A stretch of DNA of 64,000 nucleotides from Brachycybe producta (Eukaryota; Arthropoda; Diplopoda; Playtdesmida; Andrognathidae): contig JAUPFP010000013.1 in the NCBI GenBank assembly GCA_036925085.1, positions 4,270,655 to 4,334,654 on the forward strand. The letters run 5' to 3'. The position numbers and the translations under genes are program-made. Below the pieces are notes generated by a model. It worked only from the letters and a program-made list of their open reading frames with translations. It had not been told where the DNA came from and searched no databases. Every line of letters begins with the position of its first letter. Within the stretch, counting starts at the first letter, position 1. This document shows, one piece after another, positions 21,726 to 33,191 of this stretch.

Positions 21726-22106
21726 ATGAGTCGTTCCTTTATCAAGATGCTAATTTTCGTTACCGTTCTTATCGTGACATTGGCAACATCCATTAATGCA
21801 ATTGGACGTGAGTAAAAACAATTTTAAAATGCTCTACTATTTAAAATACATTTCTGGAGACGAAAAAAACTTTTTAGTCGACATTTTATTACCTTTTCTC
21901 ATCTTGCGTAACCAAGTAATTTGCAATCAATCTTACACACTGTTACTTAATCAATTACAGAATGCAGCGGCATTTTAGATCCTTTTCCAGAAAAAACGTG
22001 TTTCCCTTTTGAACAGTGCCATGGTACGTATAAGTATTACTGTTACCATGGCGCACGGTGCGACAAGACAAGTTGCTATGACGTAAATGGCAACAAACAA
22101 AATTAA
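21726..22106 (+). CDS. Secreted six-cysteine peptide, gene 5 (inside the LINE)
   Basis: Exon 1 is 21726-21807 and exon 2 is 21961-22106, giving 75 residues. The signal peptide matches the family (MSRSFIKM start; cleavage probably after S-I-N-A). The mature region keeps the C-11-C-5-C-7-C-5-C-4-C spacing of genes 1 and 4 with many residue changes between cysteines. The intron is almost identical to theirs (about one substitution and one indel in 153 bases). The frame, splice sites, promoter, 5' UTR intron and 3' AATAAA are intact although the gene sits in a dead LINE, so it may be expressed. Function unknown. Confidence 0.83.
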
Positions 22107-22483
22107 AGTTATTGGTTATTGATTTACATTCAAATTGATTACTATTTTTTGTGTGTACAATATTCTATTTAATTGAAAATAAACGAATATTTTACAATAA
22201 AAATGTGACATTTTTTAACATTGTTAGAAAAGCTATTTGCTAAAATTACTGTAATTAGATAACTTTTTCAAGGTAATTAGTAATTCACCACATTACTTTT
22301 AAACTTGGAATTTGTAATAGCAGTTAATTAAGTTTTCTATATAAAAAAAATCCAATTGCTTTTAAATATCAATAGTTTTTTTTAATTACTTTAATATTAA
22401 TCTAACTCAGAACTAATTCCTTAACAATTGCAAAACAATGTACAAGCATTGTAATTGAGGTGTAACCATTGGCCATATTGGAC

Positions 22484-23499
22484 CCAAAATTATTTTGGCG
22501 TTACATCAAGAACTCTAGGCGAAGTAGAGAATCTATTCCTTCTCTGGTTGACACAAATGGGAAGCTTGTTTCAGATCCAGTAGGGAAAGCTACCTTATTA
22601 AATGAACAATACAAGAAGGTCTTCACAATTGATGATGGCATACCACATGAGGGTTTTCCTTCAACATCTCTTTTTATGGATCAAATTGTAATAACTGCAG
22701 ATGGGATAGTCAAGCAACTTCTAAAATTAGACTCAAATAAAACCTGTGGTCCAGATGGGATGTATGCTATCATTTTAAAAAATCTTGCACAAGAGTTGGG
22801 TCCATACCTTCAGTTAATTTTTCAACAGAGTTTAGATGTAGGTATTGTACCAGATATGTGGAAATTAGCTAATGTTAGTCCAATTTTTAAATCAGGAGAC
22901 AAGTCTCAGGTAACTAATTACAGACCCGTGTCTTTAACCTCGATAGTTTGCAAGGTCCTTGAACATATTATATATTCCTCCTCAATGAATTTTCTTATGG
23001 AAAACAATCTTTTGTGTGATAACCAGCATGGGTTTCTTAGGGGGCGTTCATGTGAAACCCAGCTTATTCTTTTAGTTGATGACCTTCAGAAAATTTTAGA
23101 CAAAGGCAGTCAGATAGATTTGGTTTTTCTTGATCTCTGCAAGGCATTTGACATAGTTTCTCACTCAAAACTAATGACAAAAATTAGTGGGTATGGATTG
23201 GGTGAACAGGTGTATAAATGGGTGCATTCTTTTTTGAGTGATAGGAAACAAAGGGTTGTTGCAGGTGGGTCTGAATCTGACTGGATAGGGGTTACATCAG
23301 GGGTTCCTCAGGGTAGTGTGTTGGGTCCACTTCTGTTTCTTTTGTATATCAATGACCTCAGCAGTCAAGTTAGCAGCAATTGCCGGCTATTTGCAGATGA
23401 TACAATAATTTATCGTGAGGTTACCTCTGACAATGATTGCAATATTATTGATAGTGACTTGAAAGCAATAGAGGCATGGTGTTCTTCAACTTCAACTTA
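22484..23499 (+). pseudogene. LINE ORF2, reverse transcriptase core
   Basis: Resumes right after the nested insertion. It shows the order expected of a non-LTR reverse transcriptase: S-N-K-T-C-G-P-D-G, N-Y-R-P-V-S-L-T-S, Q-H-G-F-L-R-G-R-S, F-L-D-L-C-K-A-F-D (catalytic Asp), G-V-P-Q-G-S-V-L-G-P-L-L-F, and the catalytic F-A-D-D-T. It ends at an in-frame stop caused by a shift near 23490. Normally this would be continuous with the upstream endonuclease and the downstream thumb region. Confidence 0.9.
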
Positions 23500-24167
23500 A
23501 TAAGGAAAAATGTTGTGTAATGAGGGTAGCTAGGGGAAAGAATCCAATAATATTTCCATATAGAATAGGGGCCATTCCACTTAATAACATAAATTCTTAT
23601 AAATATTTGGGGGTAACGATTACAGCTAAATTTTCTTGGAAGCTGCATGTCGAACAGATTATTTCCAAGTCTATGCAGATGCTTAGGTTTAGTCAACGCG
23701 TTCTAAGAAGGTGTCCCAGGGAGGTAAAATGTATAGCATATCAATCATTAGTACGTCCCCATCTAGAATACTGCAGCTCCGTGTGGAATCCCCACACTGA
23801 GGACTTAGCTCACTCTATAGAAATGATCCAACGCAGGGCTGCTAGGTTTGTTTGTGGTAAATATGGATATGCCGACAGTGTAACTAAAATGCTTTCAGAG
23901 CTTGGTTGGGATAGTTTACTTGCAAGACGTTCAGATTTTAATCTTAATATCTTTAATCGAATGCTAGAAGGCTCTTGCCCTAAACCTACTTCAAGTAAAC
24001 TTTGCAGGGCATTATATTTGGGTAGGGGTGACCACTCTAACAAAGTTGGAGAGATTTTTGCACGAACAGATTTTTATTACTGGTCATTTGTCCCGAGGGC
24101 GATTCGACAATGGAACTCGCTTGCTGGGGATTTTGTGCAGGAAAAACGTATTTTATGGGAGTCATAA
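23490..24167 (+). pseudogene. LINE ORF2, C-terminal part in a shifted frame
   Basis: Continues the protein in another frame from the Q-L-N-K-E-K-C-C words at about 23490. It contains Y-K-Y-L-G-V-T, the R-P-H-L-E-Y-C-S-S-V-W-N-P block and R-A-I-R-Q-W-N-S-L at the end, all typical of the CR1 ORF2 tail. Related, more decayed sequence is present on the minus strand at 57918-58255. Confidence 0.85.
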
Positions 24168-24402
24168 TTTTGTTTTGTTTTGACAATGCATATATTTGCA
24201 GCATTAAAAAATATTGAAATTGTTGTTGGGTTTATATCATTAGGGTTTTATATTTTCTGGTTTTGACAATGCATTTTCTATGCTGCACTTGGACTCTTGT
24301 CCCTCTGCCATAGGCCTTTATGGCTGCTTGCAGAGTAATTTTTCAAATTCAAATTCAAATTCAAATCCCCTCCCCTCTTCTTAACAAAAACACTAGTTAG
24401 GC

Positions 24403-26040
24403 CTAATAGAAACTTTTTTGATTTTTTCTTAAATTCATGGTTTTTTATATATATATTAAAATATATATATAAAAAAATCAGGTTAATTAAAAAACTAACC
24501 AATAGGAGGTGTTCAGTGATTTTCAATACAGGTAAAATTATATAAAAGGCCAGCATTTGGCAATAGCAAGCAATGGGATTTTGGTATCCAAAGAGCCTAC
24601 ATTGGAAGACTACTGGACCTCTCCACTAAGGACTTAACTCTGAAAGAAACCACAGAAACATAACAAAAAGCAATGGCAAATATACCAATGTTGTGGCTGG
24701 TGTTTGGATAAAGGAGCTGAAAAACAACAAGAGCACCTGTTAAACAAGGAGTTCAGTTGGAGTTTTGGTTCCTGCATTAAAAGCACAAGCAGCATTGGGG
24801 TAAGTCCATGTGTTTATGTTGGTGTTTAGTGAGTTTAGACAAAGTTAAGTTGCTTAGAGATGAAATTCCTGTTTATGTAAGAAATTATTTCGTTATTTTT
24901 ATATTATTACTTTATTACTTTAATTTTTATTATCTATATTATGGTTTGGGATACTTGTTATAAAACAGAATGATTCATATGTAAAAACAAATAAATTAAA
25001 ATTTTGTAAACCGAAATTACTCTCTTTATTTATATGGTCTTCATTGGCCAAATCAACGAACCTTAAAAGGAAAAAACTAGTTAGTCCTTCTCTCAAATAA
25101 AGTCTTAAGACACCCTCAGAGAAAGAGTAACAAGAGGGACTCAGATAGTACCTGAGTACCGCCGTTGGGAGTTCCGTTACTGTTCGGAATTGCAAACTCA
25201 AAATCACAATACACAACACTGTATAGATCAAATCCAGGTAGATTGAATAAAAACTCTTTACTCTTTTTAGATTACATTGTTGTATATATCGGTACTTTTA
25301 CATTCTCTTTTTAACAACTCTCTACTCTTCGATCGCTATTCTCTCACTGTCCCCACACATAAGTCCCATCGTACTCTCGTCCGGTCTCCTGGGAGGGGCG
25401 ACTGTCACCTCAGGGCTCAATGATTGACCAACTGGGCCAATCATTGCCCTGGGCTGAGAATGCTACCTTATAACGGATGGTATTTTTAGGTCTCTTTTCT
25501 CAATTCTCACGGTTCGACTGGGTTCCATGAATTCACACAGAATTCGGGCCACCCAAGACTGGACATCTGTGCATCGAGGGGTGCCATGCTGACAGATAGG
25601 ATTTTCTACGGGGTGTTCCACCATTCTGTTGCTACAGGATGTCACATATATATGTTATATATAATGCTCGGAAAGGATTTTAACTGTACGAACATTTACA
25701 TTAGGACCGTCCTGCAACTTTCGTAAACGGTTACAAGTGCATATGAATACCATTTGTTTGACTTCAGTCTTTGAAAAAAACCCTTGGTTTCTATGCATAT
25801 GTTTAATTTTAATTTTAAAATTAGTGGTGGTTCTTAAATATTGGTCAATTCTTTTAGCCAAATTAATATAAAACTTTTTACCTTTTTATCTTTAAAACTA
25901 TTATCATTTGTGAAAAAAAATATTTCTAATGACTTATATAAAAGGAATGCTACAAATTATCAATCTAAGTTAATTTCTTCTAATTAAGAATGACATACCT
26001 TTCATATTTTTTTAAGTCATTAGAAATATTTTTAAAAACG
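24403..26040. other. Unassigned AT-rich region; possible promoter and leader exon
   Basis: At 24538-24549, attatataaaaggcc is a good TATA box. About 230 bases downstream a GTAAGT donor follows gcattgggg at 24806, so an untranslated first exon on the plus strand is conceivable. 25080-25650 is less AT-rich and may be an old transposon, but I recognise no domain or terminal repeats. Confidence 0.3.
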
Positions 26041-26064
26041 TCCCTCCCCCCCCCCCCCCCCCCC
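26041..26064. repeat. Poly-C tract
   Basis: An uninterrupted run of 19 cytosines from 26046. It lies just upstream of a diverged copy of the conserved family block (aataatagtattaacgatgtcatcgcc). The other copies have a T-rich stretch here. Confidence 0.95.
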
Positions 26065-26704
26065 GGCAATAATAGTATTAACGATGTCATCGCCCCTATA
26101 TCGGTGTTCATATCGCCCTATTGACGGTGTGTGGTGCCTTTTGGACCATCAGTCATCTTAAAAGTAATTTTTTATAAACCTGTTTTTAAGGATTGCAGTA
26201 AGGTTTACAGTAATCAGTCCAGGTACATTTTTGCATTTTCACTACAGCATGTTGCAGCAATAAACAAAGGCTTATTTTCGGTCTGCTTTACTCTGGGAGC
26301 GGGTGCATGCAACATACGAGCTCAGCAACATTTCATTTTTTTAAAACATTAGAGTATGTAAACAAAGTTTTAGTTGCCAGGGTGACGTTGCAGTCTCGTG
26401 AATTTAAAGCCCAGTACAGACTGGGCAGAAACTGTCAGAAACACCGGAAACTTACATCTCAATTACAATGCTTGAACACTCTTTTGCAGTTGTTAGGGAA
26501 TGTTCACTTAGTTCTGATTTGTTTGATTTACTGTATAGAAAAATAATTAAAAAACCACTGATAATTATTTCAAGTAATTGGATTGCTTTATAAGAAACTG
26601 AATTCACTGCTATTACAAATTGTGAGTTCGAAAGTAACGTGGTAAATTCCTAATTGACTTGAAAGAGTTATCTACTTACAGTAATTTTAACAAAAATGCC
26701 TTCC
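26065..26704. other. Diverged family flank sequence
   Basis: 26066-26140 resembles the conserved upstream block of the peptide units. 26455-26704 resembles their 3' flank (tcaattacaatgcttg, gttctgagtt-like words). Between them nothing is recognised. No gene. Confidence 0.5.
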
Positions 26705-27015
26705 CAAGAAAGTTAAAAAATGTCCCATTTTATTGCAAAATATTAATTTATTTTCAATTAAATAGCATATACAATAGAGACTTAGCGAAATTTCGTACGA
26801 AATAAATTTATTTACGAAATCCATTCTTTTGACGTCATAAATAAAATTTCACCAATTAATCTCGTTAAATATAACGAAATCAGCCGGAAATGACGTCAAA
26901 ATAATAGATTTCGTAAATAAATTTATTTCGTACGAAATTTCGCTAAGTCCCCAATATATGCTATTTAATTGAAAATAAATTAATATTTTGCAATAAAATG
27001 GGACATTTTTTAACT
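26705..27015. mobile_element. MITE in the middle of a larger palindrome
   Basis: 26779-26949 is a fold-back element with ~43-bp inverted ends (gacttagcgaaatttcgtac ... reverse). On both sides about 60-70 bases of the peptide-gene 3' flank (tgtcccattttattgcaaaat ... ttcaattaaatagcatat) are present in inverted orientation. So the target flank was itself duplicated in reverse around the element. Confidence 0.85.
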
Positions 27016-27088
27016 TTTTTTTTAAGTTTTTAAGTTTTTAAGTTTTTTAAATTTTTTAACACACAAAAAAGTAATCAGTTTGACTAAA

Positions 27089-27388
27089 TTAAGAACCAAT
27101 AACTTTAATTTCGTTGCCATTTACGTTGTAGCAAGGACGGATGCAAGTTCCGTCATCATTGACACAGTAATATTTAAACAGACCATCGCACACAAGAGGT
27201 TAACAGTTTCCTTCGTAGTTACTGAATAAAGAAGTTTTACAATCTATAATTGAGTAAATAACAGTGTGCATATTATTAGTTGAAGCATGTATTTTAAATT
27301 CTGAAGTATTTTGATTGTTTTTTTTTTGCTCACCTCCAATTGATGCATTAATTGATGTTGCCAATGTTACGATAATGCAACGACTCAT
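27089..27388 (-). pseudogene. Secreted cysteine-rich peptide, gene 6, broken
   Basis: Exon 1 (27388-27334) has lost about nine codons from the middle of the signal peptide. Exon 2 (27243-27089) is homologous to gene 7 but has an in-frame TAA at 27202-27200 right after the second cysteine. The rest of the exon, including the remaining four cysteines, still reads in frame to 27089. With both a damaged leader and a nonsense codon it is most likely dead. Read-through or a functional short product is unlikely. Confidence 0.8.
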
Positions 27389-27550
27389 CTTAAAGATTGT
27401 TGAATATCGTGAAGACTTACCCAACGATTGCTAAAATAATTTTTAAAATTAAAAATAAGGCATTAAAATTATTAAAAAAACTTAAAATTGAACAACGCCA
27501 TTTTAAATTTCTAAAAGCGAAAGGCTCACTCCTCAATTTAGTGGCAAATG

Positions 27551-27749
27551 TTGTCACCTCACATTTTCATAATTCTTTAATCAATTACATGTATTTCCTA
27601 GTCATATAAAATTAGATACAACTTTCACATCAACTCGAGAGCCACGTGGGCAGGTGGGATAATTCCAATATTAAATCCATAGTAATTTGAAAAGTAATAA
27701 GGAAATACATGTATTTGAATAGTGAATTAAAAGTAACGTGAGGTGACAA
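27551..27749. mobile_element. MITE with TTGTCACCTCAC ends
   Basis: A 199-base element whose ends are ttgtcacctcac and gtgaggtgacaa. Extended imperfect inverted similarity (tacatgtatttcc / ggaaatacatgta) lies inside. No coding content. Confidence 0.75.
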
Positions 27750-28667
27750 TACATGCAAAAGGCTTAAATACCGATATATCGATATTTTTCGAGTAGATGA
27801 GTATACTTTTTATTGCTTTAGTTCCGATTCATGTTGTTTGGTGGCGCATCTATCTGAAATTGTAAGTTTCTATCAAAAACCAATTCATTTTGAAGTTTTT
27901 TTATTAAGCAGATACTTAAAAAAAAAAGCCAAAATTTTTATAGGTAATCGTCTCTTTAAATAATATCTTGTTGTCTGTTTACATGTTTAAAAATTTTCAC
28001 TTGTAAGGTCTGATGATACAGTATTACTATCTAATACATATATACATAATTTCATTGTATTAAATATTAAAATTAGCGAAAAGGGATAATTTAAAAAAAA
28101 AAAACTATCCAGACAAAAAAATGTTAGATATTGCTGGTTTTTAAATACCTTCTATGTTTTGCATTGTTGAGTCATTAAAATAGCATTTCGTGTATAGTAT
28201 AGTGACGGGTCCTATGTTTAAATAAATTAAATATTATAAATTGTTGTCGCTAATTGCAGACATTGTAATTGTATCAATTGGCAGTTTCGTTGTATGAACA
28301 ACTGGCATTGGCATGCTATGTTGTGTTTTGTGTACCCGCAGTCGCCGTCTTGTTTGTAAATTGTTTGGGAAAGTTTATTTAGTTCTGAGTTGTTAGATTT
28401 ATATAAAAGTAATTAAAAAAAACTATTAATATTAGTAATTGGATTTTTTAATATAGAAAACTTAATTAACTGCTATTACAGATGGCAAGTTTAAAAGTAA
28501 TGTGGTGAATTACTAATAACCTCGAAAAGGTTATCTACAGTAATTTTTTAGCAAAACTGGCTTCACAAGAATGTTAGAAATGCATCATATTATTTGAAAG
28601 TTTATTCATTTATTCTCAATTAAATAGAATATTGTACAGAAAAAGATTGGGTCGATTTGAATGTAAA
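27750..28667. other. Upstream flank of gene 6 and 3' flank of gene 7
   Basis: 28000-28560 has the family flank words (ttgcattgttgagtcat, tttggcagtttcg-like, aactgctattacaga). This shows another duplicated gene unit, more diverged than copies A and B. No gene. Confidence 0.55.
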
Positions 28668-29053
28668 TTAACCACCAATAACTTGAATTTTGTTGCCACT
28701 TTCGTTGTAGCAAACATCGTCGCAAAATCCATCATCATCGACACAGTAATATTTAAACAGACCATCGCACACAAGAGGGTAACAGTCTCCTTGGTAGTCA
28801 CTGAATAAATTAGTGTCGCAATCTATAATTAAGTAACAATGAGTGTGTTAGATTGATTGCACATTATTTGCTGAAGAAAGATGAAAATCGAATAAAACTG
28901 TACCATTTAAAACTTTGTTTTAAATGTATTTTAAATAGTAAAATGTATTTTAAATTGTTTTTACTCACGATCATTAGCTGCATTAATTGATGATGCCAAT
29001 GTCACAATAAGAACGGTAACGAAAATTATCATCTTGATAATGAAACGACTCAT
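28668..29053 (-). CDS. Secreted six-cysteine peptide, gene 7
   Basis: Exon 1 is 29053-28969 and exon 2 is 28822-28668, giving 79 residues. The 5' UTR exon ends at 29167 with a GTAAGT donor, and its acceptor is at about 29074. A TTTAAA box is near 29241-29250. After the signal peptide (MSRFIIKM start) the six cysteines are spaced C-11-C-4-C-7-C-6-C-3-C. The mature part is unusually acidic (several D residues around the fourth and fifth cysteines), and the tail ends in a K-I-Q-V-I-G-G stretch. It is intact and closest to broken gene 6. Function unknown. Confidence 0.82.
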
Positions 29054-29493
29054 CTTAAATAATATCGTCTTGTCTGTGTTTTACAAATTTAAAAATTTTC
29101 ACTTGTAATATCTAATATAATTTCATTGTTAATTAGAATTAACTCGTTTGGTTTGAATTAACTTACCAAATTGTGTAAAAAAAGAGTGAGGAGTGTTAAT
29201 TATATTGTTCAGAATATAAAAAAAATGTTGGATATTGCTGGTTTAAATACCTTCTGTTAAGCATTGTTAAGTGATTAAAACAGCATTGCGTGTATAGTGT
29301 AGTGAGAGCCTGACAGTTCCTACAATGTATGCTTGAATACAATATTATAAATTTGAAGTTGTCACTAATTGCAAACAATTGTAATTATATAAATTGGCAG
29401 CTGTGCATACAAACTTGTTAGGAACTACAGTGTATTAACAAATGGTATTGACAGGTATGCTGTGACGTAATAACTAACTATTCATAAGGGCCC

Positions 29494-29495
<2 letters not shown>

Positions 29496-29575
<80 letters not shown>
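29496..29575. repeat. (TA)n microsatellite
   Basis: About 40 perfect TA units just upstream of the gene 7 promoter region. Confidence 0.97.
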
Positions 29576-29579
<4 letters not shown>

Positions 29580-31357
29580 AATATAGGTGAAAAATAGGTG
29601 AAAAAAAAAACTAAAATTTCGAAAATGTACTTGATGCAAACCCCTAATCACGCTCATTAACAACAAGCAACACATGTCTTAAACCTTTGGGCCACATATC
29701 AACAGTCAATTGTTCCCATTGTTTAGATATCAAATGAGGCTTATGAAAATTGTCAATGTATATGTGAACCTGCAATCATTGCTGACTTTTTTTTAGTTGT
29801 AAAGCTCAGATTATCTTCAAGCAATTAAGCTACTACTGCATGCGACATTGCAGAATAACGAATTCAAAAAGGACATTGCATTATATAAAGCGTTGCATTG
29901 TGATACAATGTACCGGCTGTGACGTCATTTTGACTTCCCTATTCTGCAATGCTGTATGCTGTGGATTAACTTGATGCAGATTATGATAGCTTAATTCACA
30001 TGTGCAGAATAAAATGCAAGTGAGAGAGTTAGCTGATGCTTGTCATTTGTTTCCCTATAAGATAGAAACTGTAACCTTGAGGATGGTTGTGATGTTTTTG
30101 TCACCATTATACAATAAAGACAGTGCGCAGCACACAGCAAAATATATGGCAAAACAGATAAGAGATGTATGCCTGTTTATGACAAGGGCTGAAAGGCGGA
30201 AAGCCGACTAGTATCATAAAAATGCACACATGGTAACTTGAGTGCTGTATTTTGTACACAGCACACTGTCCCGAACTTCAATTTTGGAAGTTCAAAGTGT
30301 GTATGAGAACCTACCTTTACATCCCTGAATAATGCACTAATGAAGGAAATAGAAAATATGAATTTTTCTTATGGTGCTGGACGTATGGAACACCCTGTAT
30401 AATATCATACAGCTGATTATATTTTTTTGAAGTTTCTTCCGGTTGGTTCTATCGGTAAACTTGTGAGATTATTGGGATGTATTGTAATATGTTTGGTGTG
30501 GCTATTGTATGACAAAATATAAGGTTTGGTCTATTGAACATGAGAAAGAAAGGAAGAAAAATAGAAAACATTGAAAAAAGAGAATAGAAATCGTGAATAA
30601 AAATGTAAAGAAAGGCGAATATCTAAAGGGATATTCAAGTATACAGGTTTATTCTCAGATTTTTTTATATAAGCTTTTATTTATTTAGGGAAATGATGAA
30701 AGGGGTGGGAGAGGGAGGGGGGAAGTCATAGAATAGAAATGTTCCACATTCTAAAATGTCCTTTGTGTGTAAAAGTCTCTTTATTTTATTTTCTTTTTTT
30801 GGGGGGGGGAGGGGGGGGAATCACTAATGATTTTGTGATAAAGATAAAAAGATAAACGTTTGGTGTTCTTAAACAGTTGCGATTGATTGAAATATAAATA
30901 CTTTAAGAGGTGAAATAACAAGATAAATTAGTTTTTGATGGACTCGGTTTGAAAGAAAAGTTGTAGCATGTTTTTTAGGGAAGGGGAATTTGTACAGACA
31001 TTATAGGAAGAAATTTTTATTTTATTTTGCCTCTTGAGTATATATTTTACTCATTTTGAACCACTTTTGTCATAAAAAGAAATTTTGAGTCTATATAACG
31101 GAACAAAAGATATTGATAAAGAGTCTGGAACAACCCTTAGTTTGTTCAATCTCTTTTGTAACATGAGCAATTAATTGAATATACGAGTACAGTAAATTGT
31201 TTCTCAACTTAAAGTTATTGGTTGAGCAATTTAAATGAGGAACTCATGACGCTCCTAATGGCCAATCATAGAGATGTATAGGAAAATGCGGCTCATTGAA
31301 ACATCGCAACACAGTATAATGGAAAACCGTTTAAAAACTGAACAGGAGCAATACTAA
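29580..31357. other. Unassigned region, probably decayed transposon sequence
   Basis: Around 29600-30400 the sequence is more balanced in composition and ends in tggaacaccctgtata, a word common at ends of mariner-like elements. The 69-codon frame at 30002-30211 has no recognisable motif. 30400-31357 is purine-rich with G-runs near 30800 and shows no gene. Confidence 0.35.
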
Positions 31358-31592
31358 TGGTGGTGCCACACTAACGTTAACGTCTAACGTCCATTATCGC
31401 AATAATTGAGGCGTTAAACTGCGCGGTAAGTCGCTTTGATGTGTCAAAAAAGACAGCCACCCGAGCTATCGCCTAACGTCTAACTCCATTAATAATGACG
31501 ATAATAAATTAGCGCGTTAAGTCGTGGCTACACCTGTGTTTAATGTCAAATAACGCGACAATTAACTGCATTAGACGTGAATGTGGCCCCAG
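31358..31592. mobile_element. MITE with inverted ends (ggccacattcacgtctaa type)
   Basis: Left end tggtgccacactaacgttaacgtctaa and right end ttagacgtgaatgtggcccca are imperfect inverted repeats. Internal words taacgtctaac recur. No coding content. Confidence 0.65.
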
Positions 31593-32062
31593 CATAAGGA
31601 GAAAGTGTCTTAGGCCAGTCACAGACCAAAAAGACAAGGGGATAAGTGTCAAACGACAAAAATCATCTCTTGTGTTGTACTATTGAGTGTATTTATACAA
31701 AAGCATCACCAAATTTTGTGTCATTTTTATGTTTTTAGACTTGCTGTTTGAAATCGAACACGTATGTTGTTTGGGGGTTCTTCTGTTTGCTTTTTGAGTC
31801 ATGAAAGTGGGCTAGAAATTAAAATAAGTCACCTTGATCCAGACTAACTGGCACCTTTGATGTAATCACCAGCAAAATGTATGTTAGGGTGGAGTGATGA
31901 GACGTACCTGAATAGACGAAGAAACAAGACTTAATGATTTGTCCCTACCGTACTTACTACCTGATGGCTGTTGTACACACACAAACTAAAAAATAGTGCA
32001 TTCTCAGGCAGCACACCAACAAGGAACCAATGTAACGCCAACTGTTGGCGTTTATATAAAGA
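31593..32062. other. Spacer without recognised features
   Basis: No gene is seen. From about 32010 to the hAT insertion, and again after it to about 33563, the sequence (ggaaccaatgtaacgccaac, ccaacatgttgtgct) may be two halves of an older MITE into which the hAT element jumped. Confidence 0.35.
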
Positions 32063-32187
32063 TGTTGGTCCAGGGCCGGATTTAGACTTTGTGTGGCCCT
32101 AAGCTATAACATTTAAGATGCCCTTTGCCCTCCACCAAAAATTTATCACACAATTTTTTTAACATTTTAATTCTTTTAACATTTGTG

Positions 32188-32792
32188 TAGTGGTGTGCCA
32201 GTGAAATATATCAAATGAAATTTCAATGAAATATTTCATTTCATTGAAAAATTTTCACATAATTTATTTGGAAAACTTGTATTCAAGTACCAAAACCCAA
32301 AAAAAAGAAACACTGGTGCATATAATTCATTCATAAGAGTATTTTAAGCTTGTTTGCAATCAAAAACATGTCATAACCCTCAAGTGGACCCTCAAATTCC
32401 ATTTTAATGGAATAGGTGATGTCGTAATGATGCTACATCTGATTCTAAAGATGACCTTTCTAAATCTAAACACTGATGATTAAACTTTTTGTTCATTTTA
32501 ATTAGGGAGTGCAATCCGGGACGTATCGACAAATCCGATCGACCAATTTAGGGAATGCAATCCTAGGATTTCAGATCTCAGGATCGCATTCAATAGATTG
32601 GCCGATACGTCCTGGATTGCTCTGGATGCACTAATATGTATAGATAGCATAATGCCGCTTGTGCATGCTCCTAATATCTCATATTCTTATGTGTGTTTAT
32701 TTGTCAATAAATTTCACAACTTTTCATAAATTTCATAAAATATTTCACGAAATATTTCAACAAAATAAATTTCATGAAATTGCCCATCACTA
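32188..32792. mobile_element. MITE nested inside the hAT element
   Basis: Flanked by CATTTGTG at 32180-32187 and 32793-32800 (8-base duplication). The imperfect inverted ends are tagtggtgtgcca and ttgcccatcacta. AT-rich gaaatatttca palindromes lie near both ends. It contains a further fold-back at about 32505-32635. Confidence 0.88.
32505..32635. repeat. Fold-back element nested inside the nested MITE
   Basis: The arms agtgcaatccgggacgtatcg and cgatacgtcctggattgctc are inverted. One arm carries an extra few bases. Third level of nesting at this locus. Confidence 0.7.
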
Positions 32793-32864
32793 CATTTGTG
32801 GTATGAAACAATATGAGAAATACAAAATATAAAATAGAAAACGAAAATTTCAGAACATTTTCTT

Positions 32865-33056
32865 TCACGACTTAATCATAGAAAAGTTGGTTATTATATC
32901 ATCAAAGAATAGGCTTCGAAGCTTGTCATTTCCGATGCACAAAATACCCAGTGAGGAGAGTTTACTTTGGTGCATTGTAGTTCTGTACTCATTTTTTATC
33001 CTCTTTAGCCTGCTAAAAGATCTCTCCCCTGAACAATTTGTTATCATGAGACTCAA
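32865..33056 (-). pseudogene. hAT transposase C-terminal fragment (hATC dimerisation domain)
   Basis: The frame contains N-C-S-G-E-R-S-F-S-R-L-K-R-I-K followed by R-T-T-M and L-S-S-L, the hallmark of the hAT C-terminal dimerisation region of ZMYM/TTF-type transposases. There is no ATG (the frame opens upstream), and the catalytic part is gone through deletion. It is a remnant inside 32071-33300. Confidence 0.85.
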
Positions 33057-33136
33057 AAAAATTCGGAATATCCTCTTTCATTATTTTATCTTAACTTTGT
33101 AAGATGGAAATTTTTTATTAATTATTTTATTTATTA

Positions 33137-33191
<55 letters not shown>

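Larger units (their letters stand above)
21012..22479 (+). mobile_element. Peptide-gene segment inserted into the LINE
   Basis: A 1468-base piece that splits the LINE endonuclease from the reverse transcriptase. The LINE words on each side (acggac / ggaccc) suggest a 4-base duplication GGAC at 21008-21011 and 22480-22483. Most of the segment is the reverse complement of the unit at about 17370-18685, that is, a peptide gene with its promoter and 3' flank. It keeps both introns, so it moved as DNA, not as mRNA. No terminal inverted repeats are seen. Mechanism unknown. Confidence 0.83.
19507..24366 (+). mobile_element. CR1-type LINE, 5'-truncated, carrying a nested insertion
   Basis: A non-LTR retrotransposon in sense orientation. 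From 5' to 3' it has the end of an ORF1 with an SGNH-hydrolase-like segment, then an endonuclease and a reverse transcriptase. The 3' end has about four copies of a 6-base repeat (ttcaaa type), as in CR1 elements. Segmental copy A preserves the empty site: ...ataatcc joined to cctcccc... at 13447/13448. In copy B the LINE lies between the same two words, with at most a 2-base (CC) target duplication. It is interrupted at 21012-22479 by a segment containing a peptide gene, and has a frame shift near 23490, so it is dead. Confidence 0.92.

Noticed and set aside
29478-29675. Ile-Tyr repeat frame
   Set aside because: Translation of the (TA)n microsatellite.
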